Positions 35,708-46,771 of a stretch of DNA of 64,000 nt are shown here, one piece after another; positions within the stretch are counted from its first letter, which is position 1; each line of letters begins with the position of its first letter. This stretch comes from RH-AL1 sp964245015 (GTDB taxonomy: Bacteria; Pseudomonadota; Alphaproteobacteria; Rhizobiales; Beijerinckiaceae). A model generated the notes under the pieces. The model worked only from the letters and a program-made list of their open reading frames with translations. It was not told the origin of the DNA and ran no database searches. Made by a program: the position numbers and the translations under genes. The stretch is from the NCBI GenBank assembly GCA_964245015.1, contig CAXTMA010000001.1, positions 8,487 to 72,486 on the forward strand, written 5' to 3'.

Positions 35708-36691
35708 ATGCAGCCCTTCACCTACCATCGCGCCACCTCCATGGACGACGCCCTTCGCGAGGCGGCGTTGCCCGGCGCGGCCATCCTCGCCGGCGGCACG
35801 ACCATGGTCGACCTTTTGCGCGGCGACCTGTGGTCGCCGTCCCGCCTCGTCGACATCGGCCGCCTCGACGAACTCGCCGCCTTCGACACCAGTGGCCCGG
35901 TGCTGCGCTTCGGTGCCCTCGCCAAGATGGCCGATGTGGCCGAGGATGCGACGCTGAAGGCGAACTATCCCGCGCTGGTGGAAAGCCTGCAGCTGGCCGC
36001 CTCGCAGCAGCTGCGTATTGCCGCGAGCGTCGGCGGCAACATCCTGCAGCGCACGCGCTGCCCGTACTTCCGCGACGGCACCTCGCCCTGCAACAAGCGC
36101 CGGGTTGGCAGCGGCTGCGCGGCGATCAACGGCGACACCCGCGACATGGCCCTGTTCGGCGCCTCCGACCGATGCATCGCCACCTATCCCGGCGACTGGG
36201 GCACGACGCTGGCCGCCTTCGACACCACCGTCGAGATCGCTTCGGCGGCGGGCCGGCGCACCATCCCCTTCGCCGAGCTGCACCGGCCCTACGGCGAGGA
36301 TCCGGCCCTTGAAACGACGCTGCGACCGGGCGAGATCATCACCGCCATCCTCGTCCAGGCGACGTCGGCCGGGCGGCACTCGACCTATCTCAAGGTGCGC
36401 GACCGCCGGTCCTACGCCTACGCCGTCGTCTCCGCCGCCGTGGCCTTGGCGATGGACGGCGATACCGTCACCGAGGCGCGGGTCGCGCTCGGGGGCGTCG
36501 CCAGCAAGCCTTGGCGCGCCGCAGCCGCCGGCGATGTCCTGACGGGGCGGACGCTGACCCGCGACCTCGCCTTCGCCGCCGGCACCGCAGCCTTCGCCGA
36601 CGCGCAGCCGCGCGGCGACAATGCCTTCAAGATCGAACTCGGCCGCAACGCGGTCGCCAAGGCGGTGCTCGTCGCCGCAGGGAGACACTAA
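35708..36691 (+). CDS. Molybdenum hydroxylase FAD subunit (PaoB type)
   Basis: 327 residues of the CoxM/PaoB FAD family (AILAGGTTMVDLL; ASVGGNILQRTRC). Cys118, Cys128, Cys137 and Cys156 surround an insertion like the one that binds an extra [4Fe-4S] cluster in PaoB and hydroxybenzoyl-CoA reductase. It transfers electrons between FeS clusters and an acceptor. Its stop overlaps the start of the next gene by one base (TAATG). Confidence 0.92.
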   Translation: MQPFTYHRATSMDDALREAALPGAAILAGGTTMVDLLRGDLWSPSRLVDIGRLDELAAFDTSGPVLRFGALAKMADVAEDATLKANYPALVESLQLAASQQLRIAASVGGNILQRTRCPYFRDGTSPCNKRRVGSGCAAINGDTRDMALFGASDRCIATYPGDWGTTLAAFDTTVEIASAAGRRTIPFAELHRPYGEDPALETTLRPGEIITAILVQATSAGRHSTYLKVRDRRSYAYAVVSAAVALAMDGDTVTEARVALGGVASKPWRAAAAGDVLTGRTLTRDLAFAAGTAAFADAQPRGDNAFKIELGRNAVAKAVLVAAGRH

Positions 36692-38973
36692 TGCCCGCAA
36701 CCTCGGCATCCATCCAGGCCACCGGCGCGGTGCGCCGAGACGCCGCGCTCAAGGCGGCCGGCACCGCCCGCTACGCCGCCGACTTCCCGCACGCCGGCAC
36801 GGCCTATGCCGCCCTGGTGCGATCCACCACCGCCAGGGGCGCGATCACCTCGATCGACACGGCGGCGGCCGAAGCCGTGCCCGGCGTCGCCCTCGTGCTC
36901 ACCCACCGCAGCTTCAACCGCGGCGCTTTCGAGCACGGCATGGGGGACGAGACGTTCGCGATGAAGGGTGGCCACATGCAGTCTTCCTTCATGCCGCTGT
37001 CGTCCGACGCCGTGCATTATTCCGGGCAGATCGTCGGGCTGGTGCTCGCGGACACGCTGGAAGCCGCCGAGGAGGCTGCGGCCGGCGTGAAGGTCGGCTA
37101 CGCCGCGGAAGCGGCCTCGGCCGACATGGACAAGCCGCGCACCGCCCCGGAAGTGAACGAGAAGGCCTCGCTGAAGAAGGGTGACGCCGATGCTGCCCTC
37201 GCCGCGGCGCCGGTGAAAATCGACCTGCGCTACGATACGCCGGCGCAGCACCACAACCCGATCGAACTCTACGCCACCACGGCCGCTTGGTCGGACGACA
37301 GGCTCACCGTGAACGTGCCGAGCCAGTGGGTCGTCGGCACCCAGGCCGGCCTCGCCAAGATCTTCGGCATACCGATGGCGAACGTCCATGTGGAATGCCC
37401 CTACGTCGGCGGCGGCTTCGGCTCCAAGGCGACCATCCTGCCCCATGTCGTGCTGATCGCCGAAGCCGCGCGCCGGCTCGGCCGCCCGGTGAAGCTCTAC
37501 GTCCCGCGCGACGCGATGTGGACGGTTGGCTCGTTCCGCCCGGCGACCCGCGCCAGGGTTGCCCTGGGGGCCGAGCGCGACGGCACGCTCACAGCCATCA
37601 TCTTCGAGGAAACCGGGCAAAGCTCGGCCATCGACCACGTCGCCTTTCCCGGCTCGACGGCGATCTCGCGCATGTACGATTCCACCACGCTGCGCACCAG
37701 GCAGGGCACGGTGGCGACCGACGTCAACACGCCCGGCTTCCAGCGCGCTCCGGCCGAAGCCTCCTCGTTCTTCGGTTTCGAAAGCGCGATGGACGAGCTT
37801 GCCGAGGCGCTCGACATGGACCCGATCGCCTTGCGCCTGAAGAACGAGCCGGCGGTGGACCCGATGAAGGGCGTGCCCTGGTCGAGCCGCTCGCTGGTGC
37901 AGTGCTTCGAGCGCGGCGCCGAGCTGTTCGGCTGGAACAACCGCAAGGCGACGCCGGGCTCCACGACCTTGCCCGACGGCACGCTCGTCGGCTACGGCTG
38001 CGCCACGGCGACCTATCCGTCGGCGATGGCACCCGCGGCCGCACGCGTCACCTTGAAGGGGAACGGGTCGCTGCTGGTCGAAACAGCGGCGCATGACCTC
38101 GGTACCGGCGCCTATACCGTGCTCGGCAGCATCGCCGGCGTCGTGCTCGGTGTCCCCGAGGCATCGATCACCGTGAAGCTCGGCGACACCATCCTGCCGT
38201 CGGGTCCGATGGCGGGGGGCTCGATCACCACCGGCTCGGCAGGTTCGGCGATCCACAAGGCGGCGGTCGCTCTGCGTGACCGTCTGGCGACGGCGGCGAC
38301 GGCCGGCGAGGGCACGCCCTTCGCCGGGATCGTGCCTTCGACCCTGGCGTTCGCCGACGGCAGGATCATGGCGCCCGGTGGTCAGGCCCATGCGCTCGCC
38401 GACGTGCTGGCGGGGCTGGGCTGGCCCGAAGTGGCCGAACTGGCGGAATGGAAGCCGCGCTCCATGGACGAGAAGAAGGCGAGGGGCGGCCTCGACGGCA
38501 GCATGGCGATGGCCGGGCCGATCTCGGACGTGTCGAGCTTCTCCTTCGGGGCGCAGTTCGCCGAGGTGCACGTCGATCCCATCCTGCGCACGATCCGCAT
38601 CGCGCGCATGGTTGGCGTCTTCGCCTGCGGCAAGATCATCAACGAGCGCACGGCCCATTCCAACCTTGCCGGCGGCATGGTGTGGGGCGCCGGCTTCGCC
38701 CTGCTGGAGCAGAGCAAGGTCGATGGTCCGCAGGCCAAGTTCGCCAATGCCGACCTCGCGGGCTACCACATCGCCACGTCGGCCGACATCGGCGAGGTGA
38801 TCGTGGAAACGATCGACGAGACGGATACGGCGGTCAACCTGATCGGGGTCAAGGCGGTCGGCGAGATCGGCATCGTCGGCATGCCGGCGGCCATCGCCAA
38901 CGCGGTCTACAACGCGACCGGCATTCGCGTCCGCAAGACGCCGATCCTTGTCGAGGACCTGCTGCAGCGGTAG
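36691..38973 (+). CDS. Molybdenum hydroxylase catalytic subunit (PaoC type)
   Basis: 760 residues of the xanthine dehydrogenase/aldehyde oxidase family. PYVGGGFGSKATILPHV is the molybdopterin-site motif, and KAVGEIGIVGMPAAIANA near the C-terminus contains the catalytic base Glu. ATG 36691 has GGAGA upstream. The three subunits together match E. coli PaoABC (broad aldehyde oxidoreductase). No dedicated cofactor-insertion chaperone (PaoD/XdhC) is next to it. Confidence 0.93.
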   Translation: MPATSASIQATGAVRRDAALKAAGTARYAADFPHAGTAYAALVRSTTARGAITSIDTAAAEAVPGVALVLTHRSFNRGAFEHGMGDETFAMKGGHMQSSFMPLSSDAVHYSGQIVGLVLADTLEAAEEAAAGVKVGYAAEAASADMDKPRTAPEVNEKASLKKGDADAALAAAPVKIDLRYDTPAQHHNPIELYATTAAWSDDRLTVNVPSQWVVGTQAGLAKIFGIPMANVHVECPYVGGGFGSKATILPHVVLIAEAARRLGRPVKLYVPRDAMWTVGSFRPATRARVALGAERDGTLTAIIFEETGQSSAIDHVAFPGSTAISRMYDSTTLRTRQGTVATDVNTPGFQRAPAEASSFFGFESAMDELAEALDMDPIALRLKNEPAVDPMKGVPWSSRSLVQCFERGAELFGWNNRKATPGSTTLPDGTLVGYGCATATYPSAMAPAAARVTLKGNGSLLVETAAHDLGTGAYTVLGSIAGVVLGVPEASITVKLGDTILPSGPMAGGSITTGSAGSAIHKAAVALRDRLATAATAGEGTPFAGIVPSTLAFADGRIMAPGGQAHALADVLAGLGWPEVAELAEWKPRSMDEKKARGGLDGSMAMAGPISDVSSFSFGAQFAEVHVDPILRTIRIARMVGVFACGKIINERTAHSNLAGGMVWGAGFALLEQSKVDGPQAKFANADLAGYHIATSADIGEVIVETIDETDTAVNLIGVKAVGEIGIVGMPAAIANAVYNATGIRVRKTPILVEDLLQR

Positions 38974-38988
38974 GCGTCGGCTCCGCCG

Positions 38989-39007
38989 CCTGCCGGTCGG
39001 CGGCAGG
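38989..39007. terminator. Stem-loop after the molybdenum hydroxylase operon
   Basis: CCTGCCG, five-base loop, CGGCAGG, 16 bases after the stop of the catalytic subunit. No T-run follows, so it may be a processing or rho-associated hairpin. Confidence 0.4.
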
Positions 39008-39054
39008 GGCGCGGGTCGTTTGGGCAAGTCGCGGGCAAGCTTTCGCGGGCCTGC

Positions 39055-39219
39055 TCAGATGCGGCCGTGTCCGAAAACCAGGTAGAGGACCAGCAGCAGG
39101 ATCAGCAGGCCGCCGATGCCGCCGAGCCCGCCCAGGCCGAAGCCGCCGCTGGAATAGCCGTAATACCCGCCGCCGCCGAACAGCAGCACCACGATCAGGA
39201 TGATGACAAGGAGCGACAT
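39055..39219 (-). CDS. Tiny glycine-rich membrane protein (DUF3309-like)
   Basis: 54 residues: a first helix (SLLVIILIVVLLFGGGGYYG), a Gly-rich middle and a second helix (GLLILLLVLYLVFG). A GAGG site lies five bases before the ATG. Such peptides are common in Hyphomicrobiales and often have no assigned role. It converges on the molybdenum hydroxylase. Confidence 0.7.
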   Translation of the reverse strand: MSLLVIILIVVLLFGGGGYYGYSSGGFGLGGLGGIGGLLILLLVLYLVFGHGRI

Positions 39220-39395
39220 GGTGCCTCGGTCGGAGCTGTTCGTCGTGCGAGAGGGATGACGAAGTGAGTCTATGGGAGGCGGCCGGCGGTTGGCTGCCTA
39301 GACGTTGGACCAGCCGCGACGAGGTGTGGCTGTCGTTGGGGTGGCTGTTCCTGGGAGGATCGCTTGCAAGATCCGTTCGCCTTTGCGTCGCGGCT

Positions 39396-39683
39396 TCAAG
39401 ACACCGCCGCGATCTTGTCGGCCATCGACTGCGCCTTGTCCCGACGGGTCGAGAAGATCAGCGTGAAGAACGTGCGCTGGACACCCATCTCCGCGAGCTT
39501 GGCCTCGCAGCGCTCGGCGAGGCGGCAGATGTCGTTCAACTCGCCTTCGATGTTGGTGCCGTTGGGATGCATGACGGCGGTAAGGCCGCTTGCCTCGATG
39601 ATCGCCTTGAGTTCGCGGACGTAGGGCGACACCGACGGTCCGACGCCCATCGGCACGATGCATAGATCGGCGGCAACCTTCAT
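39396..39683 (-). CDS. MTH1187/YkoF-type thiamine-binding protein
   Basis: 95 residues. The family pattern is clear: ADLCIVPMGVGPSVSPYVRE, LTAVMHPNGTNIEGELND and a C-terminal DKAQSMADKI. Members form ferredoxin-like dimers that bind thiamine or pyrimidine precursors. ATG 39683 is preceded by GAGGG. It is a single gene on this strand. Confidence 0.88.
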   Translation of the reverse strand: MKVAADLCIVPMGVGPSVSPYVRELKAIIEASGLTAVMHPNGTNIEGELNDICRLAERCEAKLAEMGVQRTFFTLIFSTRRDKAQSMADKIAAVS

Positions 39684-40200
39684 GGATCTGCCCTCGATGG
39701 GATATGGTTGAAACGATTTCCAGCAAATGAGGCCGGCCGCACGACCTTGGCAACCGCCGTTCGATCGATCGGCAGCTCGCCCGATGAGGTCGCCAACCTC
39801 CGCGGGCCTCGGCCTGTTCTTCGCGCCACCACATGCAAAGTCGCGGGATGGCGAGGGACAGGGCCCTCGCAGCCCTTTCGGAAACAAGAGCCCGAACTCG
39901 CGCGATGCAGCCGGCATAGCGGAGGTGAAACACGATACGCGCGGCCGCCGCGATTCCACGCTGATTTGTGACCCGTGGCGAGCGCAACGACCCGCTCGGC
40001 GCAATCCGCGAGCGCCGGGCGCGGTCCAAGACGTCGCCGCGTGTACGGCGCCGAGACGCCCCGCGTCGCTGGTGGCGCCGTCGATGAGGATGTCGTCCGC
40101 TGCCATGCCTTTCGCCCCGGGCTTCAGCAAGCCTTCGATCATCGCCGGAGGCGGGCGCCGCCCGTCGCGGCGGATGCCCGCTTCCGCCGGCCGGGCCGGC
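39684..40200. other. 517-base gap, nothing recognised
   Basis: Between the thiamine-binding protein and the 3' end of oxyR. Frames are open but of low-complexity Arg/Pro/Ala composition; no RNA or repeat seen. Confidence 0.4.
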
Positions 40201-41097
40201 TTACACAGCCGCCACGTCCGCGAAGCCGCGAAGCCGGGCCGCGATGACATCGCCCACCGCCTCGGTTGCCGCGCGCCGCGCGAACTGCGCGCGCGAGGCG
40301 ATCCGCACGGTTCGTCCCGCCCGCGCCGCCAACGGACGCAGCGTGAGCCCGGTATCCTGCGCCGCGCCGGCGGCGAGTCCGGGAACCAGCGTCGTCCCGT
40401 AGCCGGCGGCCACCATGTTCAGCAGCGTCGTGAGGCTCGCGGCTCGCATGGCGCCGCCCAGGGCACCGCTCGCGCCGCAGGCGGTCAGCGCCTGATCGCG
40501 CAGGCAGTGCCCATCGGCAAGGACAAGAATGTCGCGCGCCAGATCCGCCTCGTCGACGGCCGCGCGGTTGGCCAGCGGGTGCTCGGGCGGCAGGGCCGCG
40601 AGGAACGGCTCGACGAAGAGCGCCCGGCTCGTCAGGTCCGCCCCATCCGGCTCTGTCGCCAGCAGAACGGCATCGAGTTCGTGGGCCCGCAAGCGCTCCA
40701 GCAGTGCCGGGGTCAGATCCTCCCACGGCTCGACCTCAAGCGCCGGCAGCGCCTGGCGGATGGGGTCGAAGATCAGGGGAAGGAGGTAGGGTGCCAACGT
40801 CGGGATCATGCCGAGCCGAAAACGGCCGGCCAGCGGGTCACCGAGGTTGCGCGCCACGGCGAGCATCGCATCCGTTTCCGCGACCGCGACGCGGGCATGG
40901 CCGATCAGCCGCTCGCAAGCGGCTGTCCGCATAGCCCCCTTGCTTGTGCGTTCGAACAGCGTGACGCCAAGCGCTTCCTCCAGCTTGCGGACCTGGACGG
41001 ACAAGGTCGGCTGGCTGATGCCGCAGGCGCTTGCCGCCCGCCCGAAATTCTCGTGCTGCGCCAAGGCGAGGAGATAGCGTAGATCCTGGACGTTCAC
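40201..41097 (-). CDS. oxyR: Hydrogen-peroxide sensor/activator OxyR
   Basis: 298 residues. LysR HTH (ENFGRAASACGISQPTLSVQ) and a regulatory domain carrying both redox cysteines, Cys198 and Cys207 in GHCLRDQALTAC, which correspond to Cys199/Cys208 of E. coli OxyR. It is divergent from katG with a 296-base gap containing an OxyR-type site. Peroxide should oxidise it and switch on katG. Confidence 0.95.
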   Translation of the reverse strand: MNVQDLRYLLALAQHENFGRAASACGISQPTLSVQVRKLEEALGVTLFERTSKGAMRTAACERLIGHARVAVAETDAMLAVARNLGDPLAGRFRLGMIPTLAPYLLPLIFDPIRQALPALEVEPWEDLTPALLERLRAHELDAVLLATEPDGADLTSRALFVEPFLAALPPEHPLANRAAVDEADLARDILVLADGHCLRDQALTACGASGALGGAMRAASLTTLLNMVAAGYGTTLVPGLAAGAAQDTGLTLRPLAARAGRTVRIASRAQFARRAATEAVGDVIAARLRGFADVAAV

Positions 41098-41118
41098 GAC
41101 GCCGGCTGATTTCTGCTC

Positions 41119-41133
41119 ATAGGCGATGCCTAT
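41119..41133. promoter_or_regulatory. OxyR-type operator ATAG-N7-CTAT
   Basis: ATAGGCGATGCCTAT is a perfect inverted repeat with the ATAG-N7-CTAT spacing of OxyR sites. It lies 22 bases upstream of oxyR and 260 upstream of katG. A weak second half (ATCG) follows at the expected 7-base spacing (41141). It is well placed for oxyR autoregulation and katG activation. Confidence 0.6.
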
Positions 41134-41393
41134 AGCATCGATCGAATGGAAGGGCTTTTCCTTTTGCTTCGAAAATGGCTATGATCTTGCCGATGGCAGG
41201 CGCGGCAGCATAGCGGGTGCCGGTTCAGGTCGGTCGTCATGCGGCAGCACCGCCCGCCGACCGGCGAAGCGCGGCGCTTCCGGCGTCGGCCGCCTTTCAC
41301 AAGGGCGGGTGGCGCCCCAGATCAGGCTTCACAAAACGTTTCGACCCTGGTCCACGCCCACGGTCGATCGATGCAAACGGGACGGAGATCACC

Positions 41394-43604
<2,211 letters not shown>

Positions 43605-43617
43605 TCGCGGCGACATG

Positions 43618-43645
43618 GCGCCCGGATGCGGTTGCGTCCGGGCGC
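43618..43645 (+). terminator. Stem-loop 13 bases after katG
   Basis: GCGCCCGGA, 10-base loop, TCCGGGCGC: a perfect 9-bp stem. The following bases (GCTTCGAC) have no T-run. Confidence 0.5.
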
Positions 43646-43719
43646 GCTTCGACAAGGCTGGTCGCCGGTGTGGAATGGGTGCTGCCGAGGTTGGTCGCAG
43701 TCGGCGCCTCGGCCGCGCA

Positions 43720-44213
43720 TCACGACGTGAGTCGCCAGGGCTCCGCAGCGTGGGGCTCCACCGAACGATGCTGCGGCGAAGCGGACTCGGGCGACGTCGT
43801 TGATGCAGGGACCTTCGCGACCCTCGGCCGCCGCGGCAATCGGCGAAAGGTCATCGCCCAGAAGGCGACGCCGGCCACGGCACCCGATGCCCCGACTGCG
43901 GCGATGAAGGCGAGTTCGGTCGCCTGATCGCGAGGCGAGAAACCCCATACGATGAACGCCAGCAGGAACGGCGCCGTGGCCACCAGCGCGCCCACGGACG
44001 CGGACCCCATGAGGTCGACCCGGAAGTCGCGAACGAGCAGGTAGGCCGGTACGCCGAACACCAGGGCGATGGGATAAGCCCCGAAGGCGAGGCCCAGCGG
44101 GACGAAGACGACCGCCGCCACGTCGAAGGAGGGAGAGGCCGACATCCGGTCCGCGATGGCGGCGATGAGGTCGAGCGCGAGGCAGCCGACCCCGGGCGCG
44201 ACGAGGAAGGCGA
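43720..44213 (-). pseudogene. Membrane protein of unknown function, probably lacking its 5' end
   Basis: About 164 codons with four hydrophobic segments (VVLAFLVAPGVGCLALDLIA, FDVAAVVFVPLGLAFGAYP, VGALVATAPFLLAFIVWGF, ELAFIAAVGASGAVAGVAFW). The 3' end is normal, but the frame has no start with a ribosome site: the first codon possible is a GTG at 44213, and a few bases beyond it the DNA already encodes another truncated gene on the opposite strand. Confidence 0.55.
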
Positions 44214-44220
44214 GCACCAC

Positions 44221-44880
44221 GGCGCTGACAAGGGCACGCTGTTCCTGGACGAGGTCGGCGAGATGCCGCTGCCGTTGCAGGTCAAGCTGCTGCGCTTCCT
44301 GCAGGAGGGGACCTTCGTGCAGGTCGGCGGCCGGGTGCAGCGGCGATCCGATGTCCGCGTGGTGGCGGCGACGCATCGCGACCTCGATGCCATGTTGCGG
44401 GACGGCTCGTTCCGCGAAGATCTGTTCTACCGCCTCCGCGGCATGATCCTGCGCACCCCGAGCCTTGCCGAGCGTCCCGCGGACGTGACGCTCCTCGCCG
44501 CCTGCTTCCTCCGACGAGGCTTTCCGAAAGCGAAACTGTCGGCGGACGCGTCCGCCTTCCTGGCGGAGCGGTCCTGGTCCGGCAACGTGCGCGAGTTGCG
44601 CACGGTGGTCGAAACCGCCGCCGCCATCGCCGAGAAGAATGTCGTCGATGCCGACACGCTGCGGTTCGCTTGCGGAGACGACCGCGCCGTCGCCTGCCCG
44701 CCGGCTGAGGGCGTGACGCTGGAGCAGGCCGTTCTCGCGCTGGAAGCGCGGATGCTGAGCCGGGCGCTCGACGACACCGGCGGCAACCAGTCGGAGGCGG
44801 CGCGGCGGCTCGGCCTGTCGAGGGGCGGCTTCATCAAGAAGCTGGGACGTTACGGGATGCGGCGGGGCGACGCCGGCTGA
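44221..44880 (+). pseudogene. 3' half of a sigma-54-dependent activator
   Basis: The coding sequence starts abruptly inside the AAA+ domain at GADKGTLFLDEVGEMPLPLQ (Walker B region) and continues through FVQVGGRVQRRSDVRVVAAT (pre-sensor/sensor I), WSGNVRELR and a Fis-type HTH (NQSEAARRLGLSRGGFIKKL). The Walker A, GAFTGA loop and any N-terminal sensor domain are absent. Without them it cannot drive sigma-54 promoters. Its broken end meets the broken end of the membrane gene on the other strand. Confidence 0.75.
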
Positions 44881-45192
44881 GCAGCCTGTCGCAAGCCCGC
44901 TCACATGTTGCATTCGAAGCAGATTTCGTTTTTGCGTCGTGCAATCGGGCGTAACGCATTCCATCTAAAGCAGTCGAGGATCGGCGGTCGAACACGCCAG
45001 TCGGCGCAGGCAGGCTCGATCCTCGTGTGCGAGGGGCGGGCAGGGCGGAACGGAAGCTTTGGTTCGTCCTGTGGGGTCGGGTTCGCTTGAAAAGCGCCGT
45101 GCACCTTCCCGTTCGATGTTCTAGGTTGTTTCCCATCCGTCGCCGCGCCGTTTCTGCCCCGGTCGCGTGATGAGACGTGTCGAAGCCGAGCC
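44881..45192. other. 312-base gap, nothing recognised
   Basis: A slightly A/T-richer patch at 44900-44975 is the only visible feature. No gene or repeat copy. Confidence 0.35.
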
Positions 45193-45402
45193 GTGAAAAC
45201 CAACGATCCCTGCATTTCGGTCTGCCAGTTCGACGGGCGAACGGGATGGTGTCACGGCTGCGGCCGGACCATCCCCGAGATCCGTGCCTGGAAGAAGATG
45301 ACGCCATTCCGGCGCACCGCGCTGGTACGCGAGCTGCCGCGACGCGTCCGACAGATCGCGTCCCAGAAGAGCAACGAAGCCGACGATGGCGGCGCTGCCT
45401 GA
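45193..45402 (+). CDS. DUF1289 family small zinc-type protein
   Basis: 69 residues from GTG 45193. The family core is complete: DPCISVCQFD, then GWCHGCGRTIPEIRAWKKM, four cysteines likely to bind a metal. The family is widespread in proteobacteria with no proven function. Confidence 0.85.
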   Translation: MKTNDPCISVCQFDGRTGWCHGCGRTIPEIRAWKKMTPFRRTALVRELPRRVRQIASQKSNEADDGGAA

Positions 45403-45927
45403 CGCCAAGCCGATCGATCGGCTGCTCCCGGCAAGAAACTTTCCGCATTCGGAACGAAAGATCTGAAGCTCTTGTCGCAGCCAAGCGACAACGTCGCCTC
45501 GCTCGCCTCAGGAAAACGCGAGGCGTTCTTCAGCGTCGGACCGAAAAGGGTGCAGCGGTTTTCGCACAAATCCGATGCCGCGCAACAATTCAGAGCATCG
45601 CACCGGAGCCGATCTCCGGCCGGCTCTTCAGAGGTCCGACGACGTTCAGCCGCGCCCTGAGTTGCCGCAGTCGGCCGTTCGTGCCGACACCGCTGCCCGA
45701 TTCGATGCGAGGTCGATGCTGGAAGCGCGGTGTCTGCGGTGTGGTGGCAGCGCCCTCGCGCACGCCCTCGAACTTCGTAGGTGGAGTTTCTCGCAAGAGC
45801 AGTGAACCGGACGGCGCGCGGCGGTTTCGAACCTTTCGGTGCGCCTCGGCGAGTCGGAGCAGCACGATGACAGCTCACGCGACGGAGGCCGTTGTCACCA
45901 TCGGTCCATCGCCGGCCCGCGGCAGGG
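45403..45927. other. 525-base convergent gap with a palindromic repeat
   Basis: It lies between the 3' ends of the DUF1289 gene and pal. One repeat copy (45531-45620) is present. No gene could be supported in the remainder. Confidence 0.45.
45531..45620. repeat. Palindromic intergenic repeat, copy 3
   Basis: CAGCGTCGGACCGAAAAG, TGCAGCGGTTTTCG, ACAAATCCGATGC, CAACAATTCAGAGCATCG: the family core with several changes. Confidence 0.75.
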
Positions 45928-46440
45928 TCAGCTCTGTTCTTCGCCGATCACCGTCACCGCCCGGCGGTTCTGCGACCAGCAGGAGATGTCGTTGCACACC
46001 GCCACCGGCCGCTCCTTGCCGTAGGAGGTCGTGCGGATGCGCGAGCCCGCGATTCCGCGGGTGACGAGGTACTGCTTGGTGTTCTCCGCCCGGCGGGCGC
46101 TGAGGCCGAAGTTGTATTCGCGGGTGCCGCGCTCGTCGGCGTGGCCTTCCACGGTGATGGCGCCACGGTCGTAGCGTTGCAGCCACGCGGCCTGCTTGTT
46201 GAGCGTTTCCTCGGCACGCGGGGTGAGGTCGGTCGAATCCGACTCGAAGAAGACGCGGTCGCCGACGTTCTGGGCGAAGTCCTGCGGGCTGCCGGGTACG
46301 GCGCCGGCGCTGGCGGTGAGATCTTCCGGCGTCTTGGAACAGGCGGCGAGACCGAACCCGCCGCCGAGCGCCACGGCCAGCACGGCGGTGCGCAGACAGG
46401 TGCGGCGCAGCCGTGCGGCGGCAAATGCTTTGGAACTCAT
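45928..46440 (-). CDS. pal: Peptidoglycan-associated lipoprotein Pal
   Basis: 170 residues. Lipoprotein signal ending GLAACS, then an OmpA-like domain with VFFESDSTDLTPRAEETLNK, VEGHADERGTREYNFGLSAR and a final SQNRRAVTVI; the peptidoglycan-binding Asp/Arg residues are in place. It normally works with TolQRAB, but no tol, ybgF or tilS gene adjoins it here. ATG 46440 follows TTAGGATC. Confidence 0.93.
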   Translation of the reverse strand: MSSKAFAAARLRRTCLRTAVLAVALGGGFGLAACSKTPEDLTASAGAVPGSPQDFAQNVGDRVFFESDSTDLTPRAEETLNKQAAWLQRYDRGAITVEGHADERGTREYNFGLSARRAENTKQYLVTRGIAGSRIRTTSYGKERPVAVCNDISCWSQNRRAVTVIGEEQS

Positions 46441-46638
46441 GATCCTAACCCCCGATCCTACGCAGCCCACCTCGCCTTCACGAGCCGTCACCGGTTGCTC
46501 TCGCTTCGCCGATCTTGGCCAGCCGATAAAGAAAGCCTTGATGGCCGCTTTACGGCGCAACACCGGCGTTCCCCGGCTTGAACCCGCCGTGTTGCCGCAC
46601 TAGCACAGGTCGGCTACACCGTTTATGAGCAGATACCT

Positions 46639-46659
46639 GTACCGGCTGGTACGTGTACC
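46639..46659. promoter_or_regulatory. Interlocked palindromes upstream of the MMPL exporter
   Basis: GTACC-N4-GGTAC-N2-GTACC: two overlapping perfect palindromes sharing the middle GGTAC. It lies 113 bases before the exporter ATG and 199 before pal, in their shared divergent gap (46441-46771). It has the look of an operator for a dimeric (for example TetR-type) repressor; no such regulator is encoded nearby. Confidence 0.4.
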
Positions 46660-46771
46660 GTGACCCGGCGGGACTGGCTCATCGGTCGAGGTTTGGTGGA
46701 CGAGCTTCGGCCCTGTCTCCGGCATCTCGGGCGCGCGCAGCATGTTTCGATCGGTTGATCGAGGGAGCCCG

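Noticed and set aside
36688..39027. Long open frame opposite the molybdenum hydroxylase catalytic gene
   Set aside because: Antisense shadow of a conserved enzyme; no recognisable domain or start.
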